Assembly: GCA_003550275.1 (NCBI GenBank)
Contig: QXCW01000002.1
Span: forward strand, 2,430,001-2,494,000
Source: Flavobacteriaceae bacterium MAR_2010_72
Lineage (GTDB): Bacteria > Bacteroidota > Bacteroidia > Flavobacteriales > Flavobacteriaceae
DNA: 64,000 nucleotides
Direction: 5' to 3'
Shown: positions 21,217 through 29,472 of the stretch, in pieces
Position numbering within the stretch: position 1 is the stretch's first letter
Layout: every line of letters begins with the position of its first letter
Notes under the pieces: generated by a model
What the model was told of the DNA's origin: nothing
Seen by the model: only the letters and a program-made list of their open reading frames with translations
The model's database searches: none
Translations under genes and position numbers: made by a program

Positions 21217-21374
21217 CCCTTCGACAAGCTCAAGGTGACATTTTTGCTTCTTTCATACCCTTCGACAAGCTCAGGGTGACATTAGTACTTCTTTCATACC
21301 CTTCGACAGGCTCAGGGTGACATTAGTGCTTAAACCTAAATCCTTCAATACATTTCGACAGGCTCTGGGTGGCA
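21217..21374. repeat. 41-bp tandem repeat, three good copies and one degenerate copy
   Basis: A 24-bp core (containing TTCGACAAGCTCAGGGTGA) begins at 21217, 21258 and 21299, an exact 41-bp period. A fourth, degenerate core lies at about 21351-21374. Copies 1 and 2 also share the 17-bp linker almost completely (ending CTTCTTTCATA). The core has CCCT/AGGG ends and is a dispersed motif I recall from many bacterial genomes. It fills the 212-bp gap between the GATase gene and rimO. Confidence 0.9.
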
Positions 21375-21392
21375 ATTAGGCTAACAAAATTC

Positions 21393-22697
21393 TTATGCAA
21401 CAACTTCGGCATACAGGTCAAAATCGGCAGCCTCTGTAATTCTCACTTTGGCAAATTCACCGGTCTTTAAGTAGGTTTTAGAAGCATCAATTAACACTTC
21501 GTTATCCACATCAGGAGAGTCGAACTCGGTTCGACCTACAAAATAGTTTCCTTCCTTTCGGTCAATGACTACTTTAATCTCCCGTCCAATTTTTTCCTGG
21601 TTCAATTCCCATGAAATTTGGGATTGCAGTTCCATAATGTCATTGGCGCGTACTTGTTTTATCTCTTCTGGTACATCATCTTCCAAATTATAGGCATGGG
21701 TGTTTTCTTCATGACTATAGGTAAAACAACCCAAACGTTCAAAGCGCATGTCACGAACCCATTGTTTCAGTTCCTGAAAATCGGCTTCGGTTTCACCAGG
21801 GTATCCCACAATAAGTGTAGTACGAATCGTCATGTTAGGCACCGACTTCCTAAACTCATGAAGCAATTTGGTGGTTTTCTCTTTTGTGGTACCACGGCGC
21901 ATGCTTTTTAAAATGTGATCTGAAATATGCTGAAGCGGAATATCAATATAATTGCAGATTTTAGGTTCCCGATTCATCACCTCCAAAACATCCATTGGGA
22001 ATCCTGTTGGAAAAGCATAGTGCAGACGAATCCACTCAATACCTTCAACCTTCACAAGAGCTTCTAACAATTCAGCGAGGTTTCGTTTTTTATATAAGTC
22101 CAGACCGTAATATGTAAGATCTTGGGCAATTAAAATCAGTTCCTTTACCCCTTTTGCTGCTAACTTTTCGGCTTCAATAACAATGTCTTCGATAGGTGTG
22201 CTTTTATGCTTGCCACGCATCAAGGGAATGGCACAAAAACTACAAGGTCTATCACATCCTTCAGCAATTTTCAAATAGGCATAATTCTTTGGTGTTGTGG
22301 TTAATCGCTCTCCAATTAATTCATGCTTATAATCAGCACCTAAAGCCTTTAGTAATGCAGGTAATTCTGTAGTTCCAAAATATTGGTCTACATTGGGAAT
22401 TTCCTTTTGCAAATCGGGTTTATAGCGCTCGCTCAAACAACCTGTCACAAACACCTTATCTACTTCACCTGCTTCTTTCTTCTGCATGAATTCCAAAATG
22501 GTATTCACACTCTCTTCTTTGGCATTATTGATAAAACCACAGGTATTGATGACCACAACATTACCTTCTTCTTCATGAACAACATCCTTGCCACTGGCCT
22601 TAAGCTGCCCCATTAACACCTCACTGTCGTACACATTCTTGCTGCAGCCCAAAGTGACCACATTGATTTTATTCTTTTTAAGCGTCTTTGTTCTCAT
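21393..22697 (-). CDS. rimO: Ribosomal protein S12 methylthiotransferase RimO
   Basis: 434 aa. RimO is a radical-SAM enzyme that methylthiolates an Asp of ribosomal protein S12. The UPF0004 domain begins VVTLGCSKNVYDSEVLMGQL, where LGCSKN is diagnostic of RimO rather than MiaB, with further Cys in VINTCGF and VTGCLSERY. The radical-SAM cluster motif is EGCDRPCSFCAIP. The last 65 residues form a TRAM domain. A TATCTTTG box lies 18 bp upstream. The tandem repeat region follows its stop. Confidence 0.96.
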   Translation of the reverse strand: MRTKTLKKNKINVVTLGCSKNVYDSEVLMGQLKASGKDVVHEEEGNVVVINTCGFINNAKEESVNTILEFMQKKEAGEVDKVFVTGCLSERYKPDLQKEIPNVDQYFGTTELPALLKALGADYKHELIGERLTTTPKNYAYLKIAEGCDRPCSFCAIPLMRGKHKSTPIEDIVIEAEKLAAKGVKELILIAQDLTYYGLDLYKKRNLAELLEALVKVEGIEWIRLHYAFPTGFPMDVLEVMNREPKICNYIDIPLQHISDHILKSMRRGTTKEKTTKLLHEFRKSVPNMTIRTTLIVGYPGETEADFQELKQWVRDMRFERLGCFTYSHEENTHAYNLEDDVPEEIKQVRANDIMELQSQISWELNQEKIGREIKVVIDRKEGNYFVGRTEFDSPDVDNEVLIDASKTYLKTGEFAKVRITEAADFDLYAEVVA

Positions 22698-22714
22698 GCG
22701 AAAAATTAAGGCTG

Positions 22715-22722
22715 CAAAGATA
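22715..22722 (-). promoter_or_regulatory. -7 promoter element of rimO
   Basis: The minus strand reads TATCTTTG, a full match to TAnnTTTG, 18 bp upstream of the rimO ATG. A TTTG at the right distance was not found. Confidence 0.4.
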
Positions 22723-22779
22723 AGGAATGATTATCTATAAATGATTGGCATTTAGAACAAATCGCTTAAGCTTAATTGA

Positions 22780-24432
22780 TTATTCATAATCTTTTGGTAA
22801 GCGCCTTAATTTTGAAGCCTGTTCGAAATTATAAGCCCATTGCAACAGAAATTTTTCTTGCAAGGGTTTGGCAATAAAGGTCAATCCTTTTGGTTTACCT
22901 TCCTGATCATATCCCATCGGTACCGTTAGAGCCGGATATTCGGCAACGGCGGCAAAGCCCGCATGGTAATTATTAATAGATAAGATGCCGTCTAATTGAT
23001 GTGCTTTCATGGGAACATCGAAAAAAGATCGCCCAGCTGTTTTCAAAGCGGCTTTGATACTTTCAAATTCTGTGTCTGATGCATTATCAGCTACAATACC
23101 GTGGAAAAGTCGTTGACCATAAGGCATCATGTTTACAGAGTCTTTCTCATTAAATAGGATTACATCCTGAACAGAAGTAACTGCCACAGAAGTGTCTACC
23201 GCACTAGAAAGATAAGTAGGCAAATCCTTTTTCATATCCAAATTCAAGAGACGTCTAAAATCTTTTAATTCAATGGACTCCCCTTCAATTTCAACAATTT
23301 CCGCTCCTTGAGATTTTAAAACATTTACGGCATTGACATATAAGGAATCTTCCATTAAGCGTTTAATAGCTCCGAAACGTTTCCCTTTTAAGGAACTCTG
23401 TTTTAGGCCTTCAAGATAAAAACCTGCTTCCCATAGTGCAAAAATAGATTTAGGATCAGATATATCCTCTCCGAACATGGCATCTAAAAGAATAGCATTA
23501 TCCGTGACGTTTTTGGTCATTGGCCCAGGTGTATCCAAGGTAGATGAAATAGGTACAATCCCACTTCTACTTAACAATCCAATGGTTGGTTTCAACCCTA
23601 CAATTGAGTTTTGGCTCGAAGGCGATAAAATAGATCCTGAAGTTTCACTGCCAACAGCAGCAACGCAAAAATTGGCTGCTACGGCAACGCCACTTCCAGA
23701 ACTAGAGCCTCCTGTATCCATTATGCGTCTACCGTAGGGATTAAGCGTTTGCCCACCAATAGCGCTATAGCCACTCGGGCAATCTCCGCAGAAAAAGTAT
23801 GCCCACTCACTTAAGTTGGCCTTACCTAAAATAAGTGCGCCCTTATCCTTTAGCTGTTTGACAATAAATGCATCTTTGGCATTGTTATTTTGAAGCGCAA
23901 CAGCACCAGCCGTAGTTGGCATACCCGATGTGTTGATATTATCTTTTAAAAGAATGGGCATCCCAAAAATAGGATGCTTCATTTTTTTATTACGGAATTC
24001 TATATCCTTTTGCTTGGCTTCAGTTATAATATTAGGATTCAAGGATATCACCGAATTTAGAGATAAGGGATTTTCCCTATCAAAGGCCCTAATGCGATAC
24101 AAATAGAATTTTACAAGTGTTTCATAGGACAATTTCCCGTCACGAATATGGCTTTGAAGTGCAGGTATATCCTGTTCTAGAATCAGAGGTTTTAAATTAT
24201 TGTATTGGGATTCAGAAAAAGTCTCCAAGTCTTTATTGAAGGGTGCCCAAAGCATATCAACATCAATATACTTTGAATCCAAAACTTTGAATTCCCTGAA
24301 GTCTTTAACAGCTCCAGAATCTATTTGCGTTTCGCTTTCAACAGTTGTTGTGGTTTCGTTTTTGTTTGAATTAGTAGGACCTTTACAAGAATATATAAAG
24401 GCCGTAATACAGAATAAAAGGAAAAATCTCAT
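22780..24432 (-). CDS. Lipoprotein amidase (amidase signature family)
   Basis: 550 aa with signal and lipobox FLLFCITAFIYSCKGP, so it should be an envelope lipoprotein. The amidase signature is complete: Lys in MPILLKDNINTSG, and the Ser-Ser core in DTGGSSSGSGVAVAANF with the nucleophile region VGSETSGSILSPSSQNS. The C-terminal part (YPALTVPMGYDQEGKPKGLTFI) is also typical. Family members hydrolyse diverse amides, and many Bacteroidota carry lipid-anchored versions. It sits between rimO and ftsY on the same strand, 29 bp downstream of ftsY. Confidence 0.92.
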   Translation of the reverse strand: MRFFLLFCITAFIYSCKGPTNSNKNETTTTVESETQIDSGAVKDFREFKVLDSKYIDVDMLWAPFNKDLETFSESQYNNLKPLILEQDIPALQSHIRDGKLSYETLVKFYLYRIRAFDRENPLSLNSVISLNPNIITEAKQKDIEFRNKKMKHPIFGMPILLKDNINTSGMPTTAGAVALQNNNAKDAFIVKQLKDKGALILGKANLSEWAYFFCGDCPSGYSAIGGQTLNPYGRRIMDTGGSSSGSGVAVAANFCVAAVGSETSGSILSPSSQNSIVGLKPTIGLLSRSGIVPISSTLDTPGPMTKNVTDNAILLDAMFGEDISDPKSIFALWEAGFYLEGLKQSSLKGKRFGAIKRLMEDSLYVNAVNVLKSQGAEIVEIEGESIELKDFRRLLNLDMKKDLPTYLSSAVDTSVAVTSVQDVILFNEKDSVNMMPYGQRLFHGIVADNASDTEFESIKAALKTAGRSFFDVPMKAHQLDGILSINNYHAGFAAVAEYPALTVPMGYDQEGKPKGLTFIAKPLQEKFLLQWAYNFEQASKLRRLPKDYE

Positions 24433-24461
24433 AGATTAGTATTTTTCCTAAAAATACTCAT

Positions 24462-25415
24462 TTATTTAAAAAAAGAATCTACAAATTCGTATTTGTTGAA
24501 TACTTGAAGGTCTTCCATTTTTTCACCAACACCAATATATTTTACCGGAATTTGAAATTGGTCAGATATGCCTATTACAACACCTCCCTTTGCAGTACCA
24601 TCTAATTTGGTAACTGCTAATGAGGTTACCTCGGTTGCAGCGGTAAATTGTTTGGCCTGTTCAAATGCGTTTTGGCCTGTAGAGCCATCCAAAACCAATA
24701 ATACATCATGAGGCGCATGATCGACAACTTTTTGCATCACGCGTTTCACCTTGGTTAATTCGTTCATTAAATTCACCTTATTGTGTAAACGACCTGCCGT
24801 ATCGATAATAACCACATCGGCATTGGTAGTTACCGCACTTTGCAAAGTATCGAATGCTACCGAAGCGGGGTCGCTTCCCATGGATTGCTTTACAATAGGC
24901 ACTTCAACACGATCGGCCCAAACCTGTAATTGGTCAATGGCCGCTGCTCTAAATGTATCGGCAGCACCCAAAACAACATTCAGTCCTTGTTTTTTAAATT
25001 GATAGGCCATTTTGCCTATAGTAGTAGTTTTTCCAACGCCATTTACACCAACAACCATAATTACATGAGGTTTATGGGTTTTTGGAATGGTAAATTCGGT
25101 TTCTTCACCCACATTGGTTTCAGATAATAAGCCCGCAATTTCTTCCCTTAAAATTTCATTGAGTTCTGAAGTGCCTAAATATTTATCTTTAGTTACTCGT
25201 TCTTCAATACGTTCAATAACTTTTAAAGTTGTAGCTACCCCTACATCACTTGTGACCAGAACTTCTTCCAAATTATCGAGAACATCATCATCTACCTTTG
25301 ATTTACCTGCAACGGCTTTATTCAGTTTACTAAAAAACGACGTTTTTGATTTCTCTAGACCTTTGTCTAGGGTTTCTTTTTTTTCTGAAGAAAATATGTT
25401 TTTAAAAAAGCTCAT
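24462..25415 (-). CDS. ftsY: Signal recognition particle receptor FtsY
   Basis: 317 aa, short form with a reduced acidic N-terminus. FtsY is the SRP receptor GTPase at the inner membrane. NG-domain motifs in order: P-loop VVGVNGVGKTTTIGKMA, DTFRAAAIDQL, G3 VIIDTAGRLHN, G4 VTKLDGTAKGG, and GVGEKMEDLQVF at the end. A TTTG-N19-TATATTTG promoter lies about 145 bp upstream, and the leader between holds no recognisable gene. Confidence 0.97.
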   Translation of the reverse strand: MSFFKNIFSSEKKETLDKGLEKSKTSFFSKLNKAVAGKSKVDDDVLDNLEEVLVTSDVGVATTLKVIERIEERVTKDKYLGTSELNEILREEIAGLLSETNVGEETEFTIPKTHKPHVIMVVGVNGVGKTTTIGKMAYQFKKQGLNVVLGAADTFRAAAIDQLQVWADRVEVPIVKQSMGSDPASVAFDTLQSAVTTNADVVIIDTAGRLHNKVNLMNELTKVKRVMQKVVDHAPHDVLLVLDGSTGQNAFEQAKQFTAATEVTSLAVTKLDGTAKGGVVIGISDQFQIPVKYIGVGEKMEDLQVFNKYEFVDSFFK

Positions 25416-25558
25416 TGTTGTTTCTTGTTTGTTATTTACTGTAAAATATGATCCTGATTACCAGTTTTCAACCTTACAAAATTCCTTCAAGGAAGGAAAA
25501 GAACAATTACAAATATCCTGCCCTAACACTTGGCCTGTAATATTGGCAGGGAAAGGTT

Positions 25559-25589
25559 CAAATATAGATATAAAAAAACTGCTTTCAAA
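25559..25589 (-). promoter_or_regulatory. Promoter of ftsY
   Basis: On the minus strand TTTG (25589-25586), a 19-bp spacer and TATATTTG (25566-25559) match the Bacteroidota promoter at both elements. The -33 TTTG lies inside the loop and stem of the preceding operon's terminator. It implies a leader of about 140 nt before ftsY. Confidence 0.6.
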
Positions 25590-25600
25590 TGAAAGCAGTT
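25572..25600 (-). terminator. Terminator of the rpmB-rpmG-DUF4295 operon
   Basis: The minus strand forms a perfect 10-bp stem, AACTGCTTTC / GAAAGCAGTT, with a 4-nt loop and a T7 tail, 24 bp after the DUF4295 stop codon. Confidence 0.88.
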
Positions 25601-25624
25601 GTAATTAAATATGGTGATTTAATC

Positions 25625-25777
25625 TTATTTTTTGTTTAAAAAATCATTCACAAACTCTGGAGCCATAACTGATTCAACAAACATATACGCTCCTGTTTTA
25701 GGAGACTTTACCATCTTTATCGCTTTTGTTAAACGTTTTGATCCTGTTTGTAAGGATGCTACTGCTTTTTTTGCCAT
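25625..25777 (-). CDS. DUF4295 small ribosomal-operon protein
   Basis: 50 aa (MAKKAVASLQTGSKRLTKAI, then KMVKSPKTGAYMFVESVMAP, ending FLNKK), read directly from the sequence. It is a small basic protein of the DUF4295 family, found in Bacteroidota directly behind rpmG. The position in a ribosomal-protein operon and the basic charge suggest a ribosome-associated role, but none is established to my knowledge. It starts 6 bp after the rpmG stop, and a strong terminator follows. Confidence 0.88.
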   Translation of the reverse strand: MAKKAVASLQTGSKRLTKAIKMVKSPKTGAYMFVESVMAPEFVNDFLNKK

Positions 25778-25783
25778 GACTTA

Positions 25784-25966
25784 TTATTTTATCTCTTTAT
25801 GAACTGTCATACGCTTCAAAATTGGATTAAATTTTTTAATCTCCATTCTGTCAGGCGTATTCTTTTTATTTTTAGTAGTAATGTAACGTGAAGTTCCTGG
25901 CTGACCAGACTCTTTATGCTCTGTACATTCTAATATTACTTGTATTCTATTTCCTTTCTTTGCCAT
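25784..25966 (-). CDS. rpmG: 50S ribosomal protein L33
   Basis: 60 aa, the normal L33 length: [20 protein letters not shown], with [25 protein letters not shown] further on, a highly conserved L33 segment. Only one Cys is present, so this is the zinc-free type. L33 binds near the E site of the large subunit. It is the middle gene of rpmB-rpmG-DUF4295, 27 bp after rpmB. Confidence 0.97.
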   Translation of the reverse strand: MAKKGNRIQVILECTEHKESGQPGTSRYITTKNKKNTPDRMEIKKFNPILKRMTVHKEIK

Positions 25967-25993
25967 TTTACGTGTCTTTAACGCGTGATGCTA

Positions 25994-26230
25994 TTATTTT
26001 ATAAATCCTTTAGCTTTAGCTTCTTTAAGCGCTGCAGTAATACCAATTTTATTGATAGTCTTCAACGTAGAAGTTGCTACTTTTAAAGTTACCCATTTAT
26101 CCTCTTCAGGAATATAAAAACGCTTTTTGATTAGGTTGGCGTCAAATTTACGCTTTGTTTTATTCATAGCGTGAGATACGTTGTTTCCAACCATCGCTTT
26201 TTTTCCAGTAAGTTCACAAACTCTTGACAT
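25994..26230 (-). CDS. rpmB: 50S ribosomal protein L28
   Basis: 78 aa from the ATG at 26230 ([20 protein letters not shown]). The frame is open for 25 more codons upstream, but those overlap the likely transcription start region and are not part of L28. [30 protein letters not shown] is typical L28 sequence (given here in part: [16 protein letters not shown]). First gene of the rpmB-rpmG-DUF4295 operon, preceded by a full promoter. Confidence 0.97.
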   Translation of the reverse strand: MSRVCELTGKKAMVGNNVSHAMNKTKRKFDANLIKKRFYIPEEDKWVTLKVATSTLKTINKIGITAALKEAKAKGFIK

Positions 26231-26302
26231 TCTTTCTAACTTTAAATATGTTATTTCCTTTATGCTTTTAAAAACCGAATATGGATATTTTAAAACAGGC
26301 TG

Positions 26303-26334
26303 CAAATTTAGTAAAAGTTTACAATATCAGCAAA
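26303..26334 (-). promoter_or_regulatory. Promoter of the rpmB operon
   Basis: On the minus strand TTTG (26334-26331), a 20-bp spacer and TAAATTTG (26310-26303) match both Bacteroidota promoter elements. The predicted leader to the rpmB ATG is about 65-70 nt, long enough for feedback control, though no structure was identified. Confidence 0.65.
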
Positions 26335-26343
26335 CTAATAATC

Positions 26344-27591
26344 TTACTTTTTTAAAATTTCTTTTTGTAGCATTTCAAACGACTTGTTTACGGCCTTTTG
26401 AATGACTTTAGTGCGGTGATTTCCCAGATTGAATTTTTCAGAATACACCTCGGTTTTAGTAGCGATAGCGATAAACACAGTCCCAACTTCGGCATCTCCA
26501 TCTCCTTTGGTTGGACCAGCATTTCCGGTTGTTGCAATAGCGAAATCGGTATCAAATAAGTTTAAAACCGACGTTGCCATGGCTTCAGCAACTTGTGAAC
26601 TGACAACAGAATAGCTATTAATCAATTCATCTGTTATATGAAGCACATCAATTTTTGCTTGAGTGGCATAGCTTACAACGCTTCCTTTATAGTAATTAGA
26701 TGCACCTGCAATGGCTGTTATAGATTCAGCGATTTTTCCTCCGGTACAACTTTCGGCAGTAGCCAATGTTTTCCCCAAAATAGTTAATTGCTTACCTATG
26801 ACAGCTTCAAGGGAATCATCTTCTTCAAACCCTACAAAAATATCTTTGATCTGCGGCAGTAACAGTTTGGTTTGTTTTTCGATTTCAGACTCAATCTCAT
26901 TTTTATTTAAGCCTTTTGCCGATAGGCGCAAACGTACACGGCCCAAACTTGGTAAATAGGCCAACTTAATAAACTTTGGAAGCGCATCTTCCCAGGCTTC
27001 AATTCTTGCAGCTAAACTACTTTCGCCCAAACCATAGGTTAATATGGTTTTATGGAGAATGAATGGAAATTTAAACGTGCTTTGAAGTTTTGGAATCACC
27101 TCATTTTCAATAAGAGACTTCATTTCAAAAGGCACTCCGGGAAGCGAAATAAATACTTTGTTCTCCTTACGAATCCACATACCTGGCGCACTTCCAAATC
27201 TATTCATCAGCACTTCGGCAGTTGAAGGCAGTAACGCTTGATCTAAATTTACTTGTGTAGGCGTTTGGTTAATATAGTTTTTCCATAGTGAAATAATATT
27301 GTTGGTAACTGCTTGATTACGTATGAGTGTATCGTTAAAATAATCGGCAATGGTTTTTTTGGTAATATCATCCTTTGTTGGACCTAATCCTCCTGTAAGA
27401 ATAATGATATCTGCATTGTCCTCTGCTTCCTTTAAGGCCTTTAAAATGTGCTCACGATCGTCTTGGATTGAAGTAATTTGATATACCGAAACACCAATCT
27501 TATTGAGTTCTTTAGCTATAAAAGCTGAATTAGTGTCAATAATTTGACCGATGAGAATCTCATCGCCAATGGTAATGATTTCGGCTTGCAT
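26344..27591 (-). CDS. cinA: CinA-family nicotinamide-nucleotide amidohydrolase / competence-damage protein
   Basis: 415 aa, full two-domain CinA. The N-terminal MoCF/COG1058 domain starts AEIITIGDEILIGQIIDTNSAF with ILTGGLGPTKDDITKK; the C-terminal PncC domain has LATAESCTGGKIAESITAIAGASNYY, where Ser/Cys of AESCTGG is the catalytic region, and IATTGNAGPTKGD. It deamidates nicotinamide mononucleotide in pyridine-nucleotide salvage. The start codon is 2 bp after the Hpt-gene stop, and it is the last gene of the exonuclease-FAH-Hpt-cinA string. Confidence 0.95.
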   Translation of the reverse strand: MQAEIITIGDEILIGQIIDTNSAFIAKELNKIGVSVYQITSIQDDREHILKALKEAEDNADIIILTGGLGPTKDDITKKTIADYFNDTLIRNQAVTNNIISLWKNYINQTPTQVNLDQALLPSTAEVLMNRFGSAPGMWIRKENKVFISLPGVPFEMKSLIENEVIPKLQSTFKFPFILHKTILTYGLGESSLAARIEAWEDALPKFIKLAYLPSLGRVRLRLSAKGLNKNEIESEIEKQTKLLLPQIKDIFVGFEEDDSLEAVIGKQLTILGKTLATAESCTGGKIAESITAIAGASNYYKGSVVSYATQAKIDVLHITDELINSYSVVSSQVAEAMATSVLNLFDTDFAIATTGNAGPTKGDGDAEVGTVFIAIATKTEVYSEKFNLGNHRTKVIQKAVNKSFEMLQKEILKK

Positions 27592-27593
27592 TA

Positions 27594-27935
27594 TTATAAA
27601 TTGAAATCAGACTTTATTTCGGCAGTTGCTTGTTCTACAGCTGAAAGGACAAGTTGAAGTTTATCTGAAACATCTTCATCGCTTTTTTCAAATTTACCCC
27701 AATCCTGAACTTCTATCAAGTCATCGAGTACCCCGAGTTCAAACAAGTCAATAGTAGGCTTCATTTTGTGCGCGGCTTGGTAGGTCGTGAAAAAATCTTT
27801 TTCTGCAACTGCGCTTTTTAATCGTTGGGCATCTTCTGGGACTTCTTCCAAAAACGCCTCGGCAAGTGCTTTCACAAAATCATCATCACCACCAGCTAAT
27901 TCTCTAACCCGATCTAATTTATAATGCTGCTCCAT
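27594..27935 (-). CDS. Stand-alone Hpt-domain phosphotransfer protein
   Basis: 113 aa, a single Hpt four-helix domain. The phospho-acceptor His is in YQAAHKMKPTIDLFELG (about residue 57), matching the HPt pattern AHKLKG..... The N-terminus YKLDRVRELAGGDDDFVKALAEAFLEEVP is typical. It would relay phosphate between a histidine kinase and a response regulator, but neither is adjacent. It is packed between the FAH gene (no gap) and cinA (2 bp), so it is co-transcribed with metabolic genes. Confidence 0.9.
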   Translation of the reverse strand: MEQHYKLDRVRELAGGDDDFVKALAEAFLEEVPEDAQRLKSAVAEKDFFTTYQAAHKMKPTIDLFELGVLDDLIEVQDWGKFEKSDEDVSDKLQLVLSAVEQATAEIKSDFNL

Positions 27936-28547
27936 TTATCTTATTTTAATCGAAAACATCCGTTTGTCTTCTAAATATCCTGTTAACTCGTCACCTGCAC
28001 TTACTTTGCCAACTCCTGCTGGCGTCCCCGTAAATATAATGTCTCCAATCTTTAAAGTAAAATATTTTGAGATATATTCGATAATCTCATCAATTTTCCA
28101 CAACATTAAGCTTGTATTTCCTTCTTGCACAAGAGTTGTATTTTTTTTCAAGGAAAAATTAATGTCATCAACATTGGCAATATCCTTTACTTTAACCCAA
28201 TCCCCTATCACAGCTGCTCCATCAAAGCCTTTTGCCTTTTCCCAAGGCAATCCTTTATCTTTCAGTTGTGCTTGTAAATCTCGTGCAGTAAAGTCAATTC
28301 CTAATCCTATTTCGTTATAGTATTTGTGCGCAAATTTTTTATCGATATATTTTCCAACCTTATTGATTCTTACCAAAACTTCTACTTCATGGTGAATATC
28401 ATCAGAAAAATCAGGAATAAAAAATGGCTGCTTTTTAGCCAAAATTGACGAATCTGGTTTTAAAAATACCACAGGATCTGTTGGTTTTTCATTTTCCAGT
28501 TCTTTTATATGATCTGCGTAATTACGACCGATACAAATGAGTTTCAT
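27936..28547 (-). CDS. Fumarylacetoacetate hydrolase family protein
   Basis: 203 aa, the short single-domain FAH type. Marks: MKLICIGRNYADHIKEL at the start, the metal-binding IHHEVEVLVRINKVGK, GLGIDFTARDLQ and the ending FTGTPAGVGKVSAGDEL. These enzymes hydrolyse acylpyruvates or decarboxylate oxaloacetate; the substrate is not visible. It sits 37 bp after the exonuclease gene and abuts the Hpt gene. Confidence 0.93.
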   Translation of the reverse strand: MKLICIGRNYADHIKELENEKPTDPVVFLKPDSSILAKKQPFFIPDFSDDIHHEVEVLVRINKVGKYIDKKFAHKYYNEIGLGIDFTARDLQAQLKDKGLPWEKAKGFDGAAVIGDWVKVKDIANVDDINFSLKKNTTLVQEGNTSLMLWKIDEIIEYISKYFTLKIGDIIFTGTPAGVGKVSAGDELTGYLEDKRMFSIKIR

Positions 28548-28584
28548 ATTAAAATATGGTTTTCCGTTAAAATCTAACTAAAGA

Positions 28585-29361
28585 CTAATTGAATTTATTA
28601 TTTAAGGCTCTTAATTTAATTGCTGTCAACACCTTTTTTGTGTACAACGGAAAATCTGCATTGAGCAACCAACCAAAATAACCAGGTTCATCATTCAACA
28701 CATCTTCCACACGTTTTCCTTTATGCTTTCCAAATGAAAAACATTCTTCTCCTTTTTTATTGAAGGCAATAAACCCTGCAAAATCAGCAAATTGTTTTCT
28801 TGAACTGAATTGCGCCAAAAATTTCGTGTCATTTTCCAACTCGTCATACTTTGCAAGCTGCGCTTTTAACACTTCATACGTTGCTTTGGTGTCTGCTTCA
28901 GCACTATGGGCATCATCAAGGTTTTTATCGCAATAAAACTTATAAGCGGCACTTAAGGTACGTTGTTCCATTTTATGGAAAATGGTCTGAACATCAATGG
29001 CCACTCTATTTTTCATATCAAAATCGATTTCTGCACGAAGCATTTCTTCAGCCAATAAAGGAATATCGAACCGATTGGAATTGAATCCGCCCAAGTCGGA
29101 ATCTTTGATCATATTAAAAATATCTTTTGCAACTTCTTTGAATGTAGGTTGATTTGCCACATCGGCATCAGATATACCGTGAATCGCTGTCACCTCTTTT
29201 GGGATTGGCATTTCAGGATTTATTAACCATGTTTTCGAATCTTCAGTTCCTTCTGGATGCACTTTTAATATCGAAATCTCAACAATTCTGTCTGTTGTGA
29301 TATTGATTCCTGTGGTTTCTAAATCGAAAAAGCAAATGGGTTTATTGAGTTGTAATTGCAT
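28585..29361 (-). CDS. DEDDh 3'-5' exonuclease (DnaQ/epsilon-like)
   Basis: 258 aa. Exo I is CFFDLETTGINITTDRI (Asp and Glu), Exo II is GGFNSNRFDIPLLAEE, and Exo III is DAHSAEADTKATYEVL (His and Asp), so all catalytic residues of the DEDDh class are present. The C-terminal 60 residues contain FSFGKHKGKRVEDVLNDEPGYFGWLL, a DUF3820-like module. It degrades single-stranded DNA or RNA 3' ends; whether it serves replication or repair is open. First gene of the exonuclease-FAH-Hpt-cinA string. Confidence 0.92.
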   Translation of the reverse strand: MQLQLNKPICFFDLETTGINITTDRIVEISILKVHPEGTEDSKTWLINPEMPIPKEVTAIHGISDADVANQPTFKEVAKDIFNMIKDSDLGGFNSNRFDIPLLAEEMLRAEIDFDMKNRVAIDVQTIFHKMEQRTLSAAYKFYCDKNLDDAHSAEADTKATYEVLKAQLAKYDELENDTKFLAQFSSRKQFADFAGFIAFNKKGEECFSFGKHKGKRVEDVLNDEPGYFGWLLNADFPLYTKKVLTAIKLRALNNKFN

Positions 29362-29422
29362 TATTTGTACAGTTAAGTCGTTTGCCGTTTGGGCATTCTA
29401 CAACATAGAGAACAAAAATATA

Positions 29423-29451
29423 AAAACCCAACCGTTTATAGGTTAGGTTTT
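29423..29451 (-). terminator. Terminator of the E2 gene
   Basis: On the minus strand an 11-bp stem AAAACCTAACC / GGTTGGGTTTT (one G-U pair) with a 7-nt loop is followed by a T-rich stretch, about 22 bp after the E2 stop codon. Confidence 0.75.
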
Positions 29452-29472
29452 AGTAAGGAATATAGAGTATTA

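Noticed and set aside
21217-21374. Possible CRISPR array
   Set aside because: Only three or four units, and the linkers are near-identical copies rather than unique spacers; no cas genes nearby.
25087-25608. Plus-strand open frame of 173 codons opposite ftsY
   Set aside because: It runs antisense to the strongly conserved ftsY, then through the ftsY leader and a terminator; its sequence is Ser/Thr-rich with no family character.
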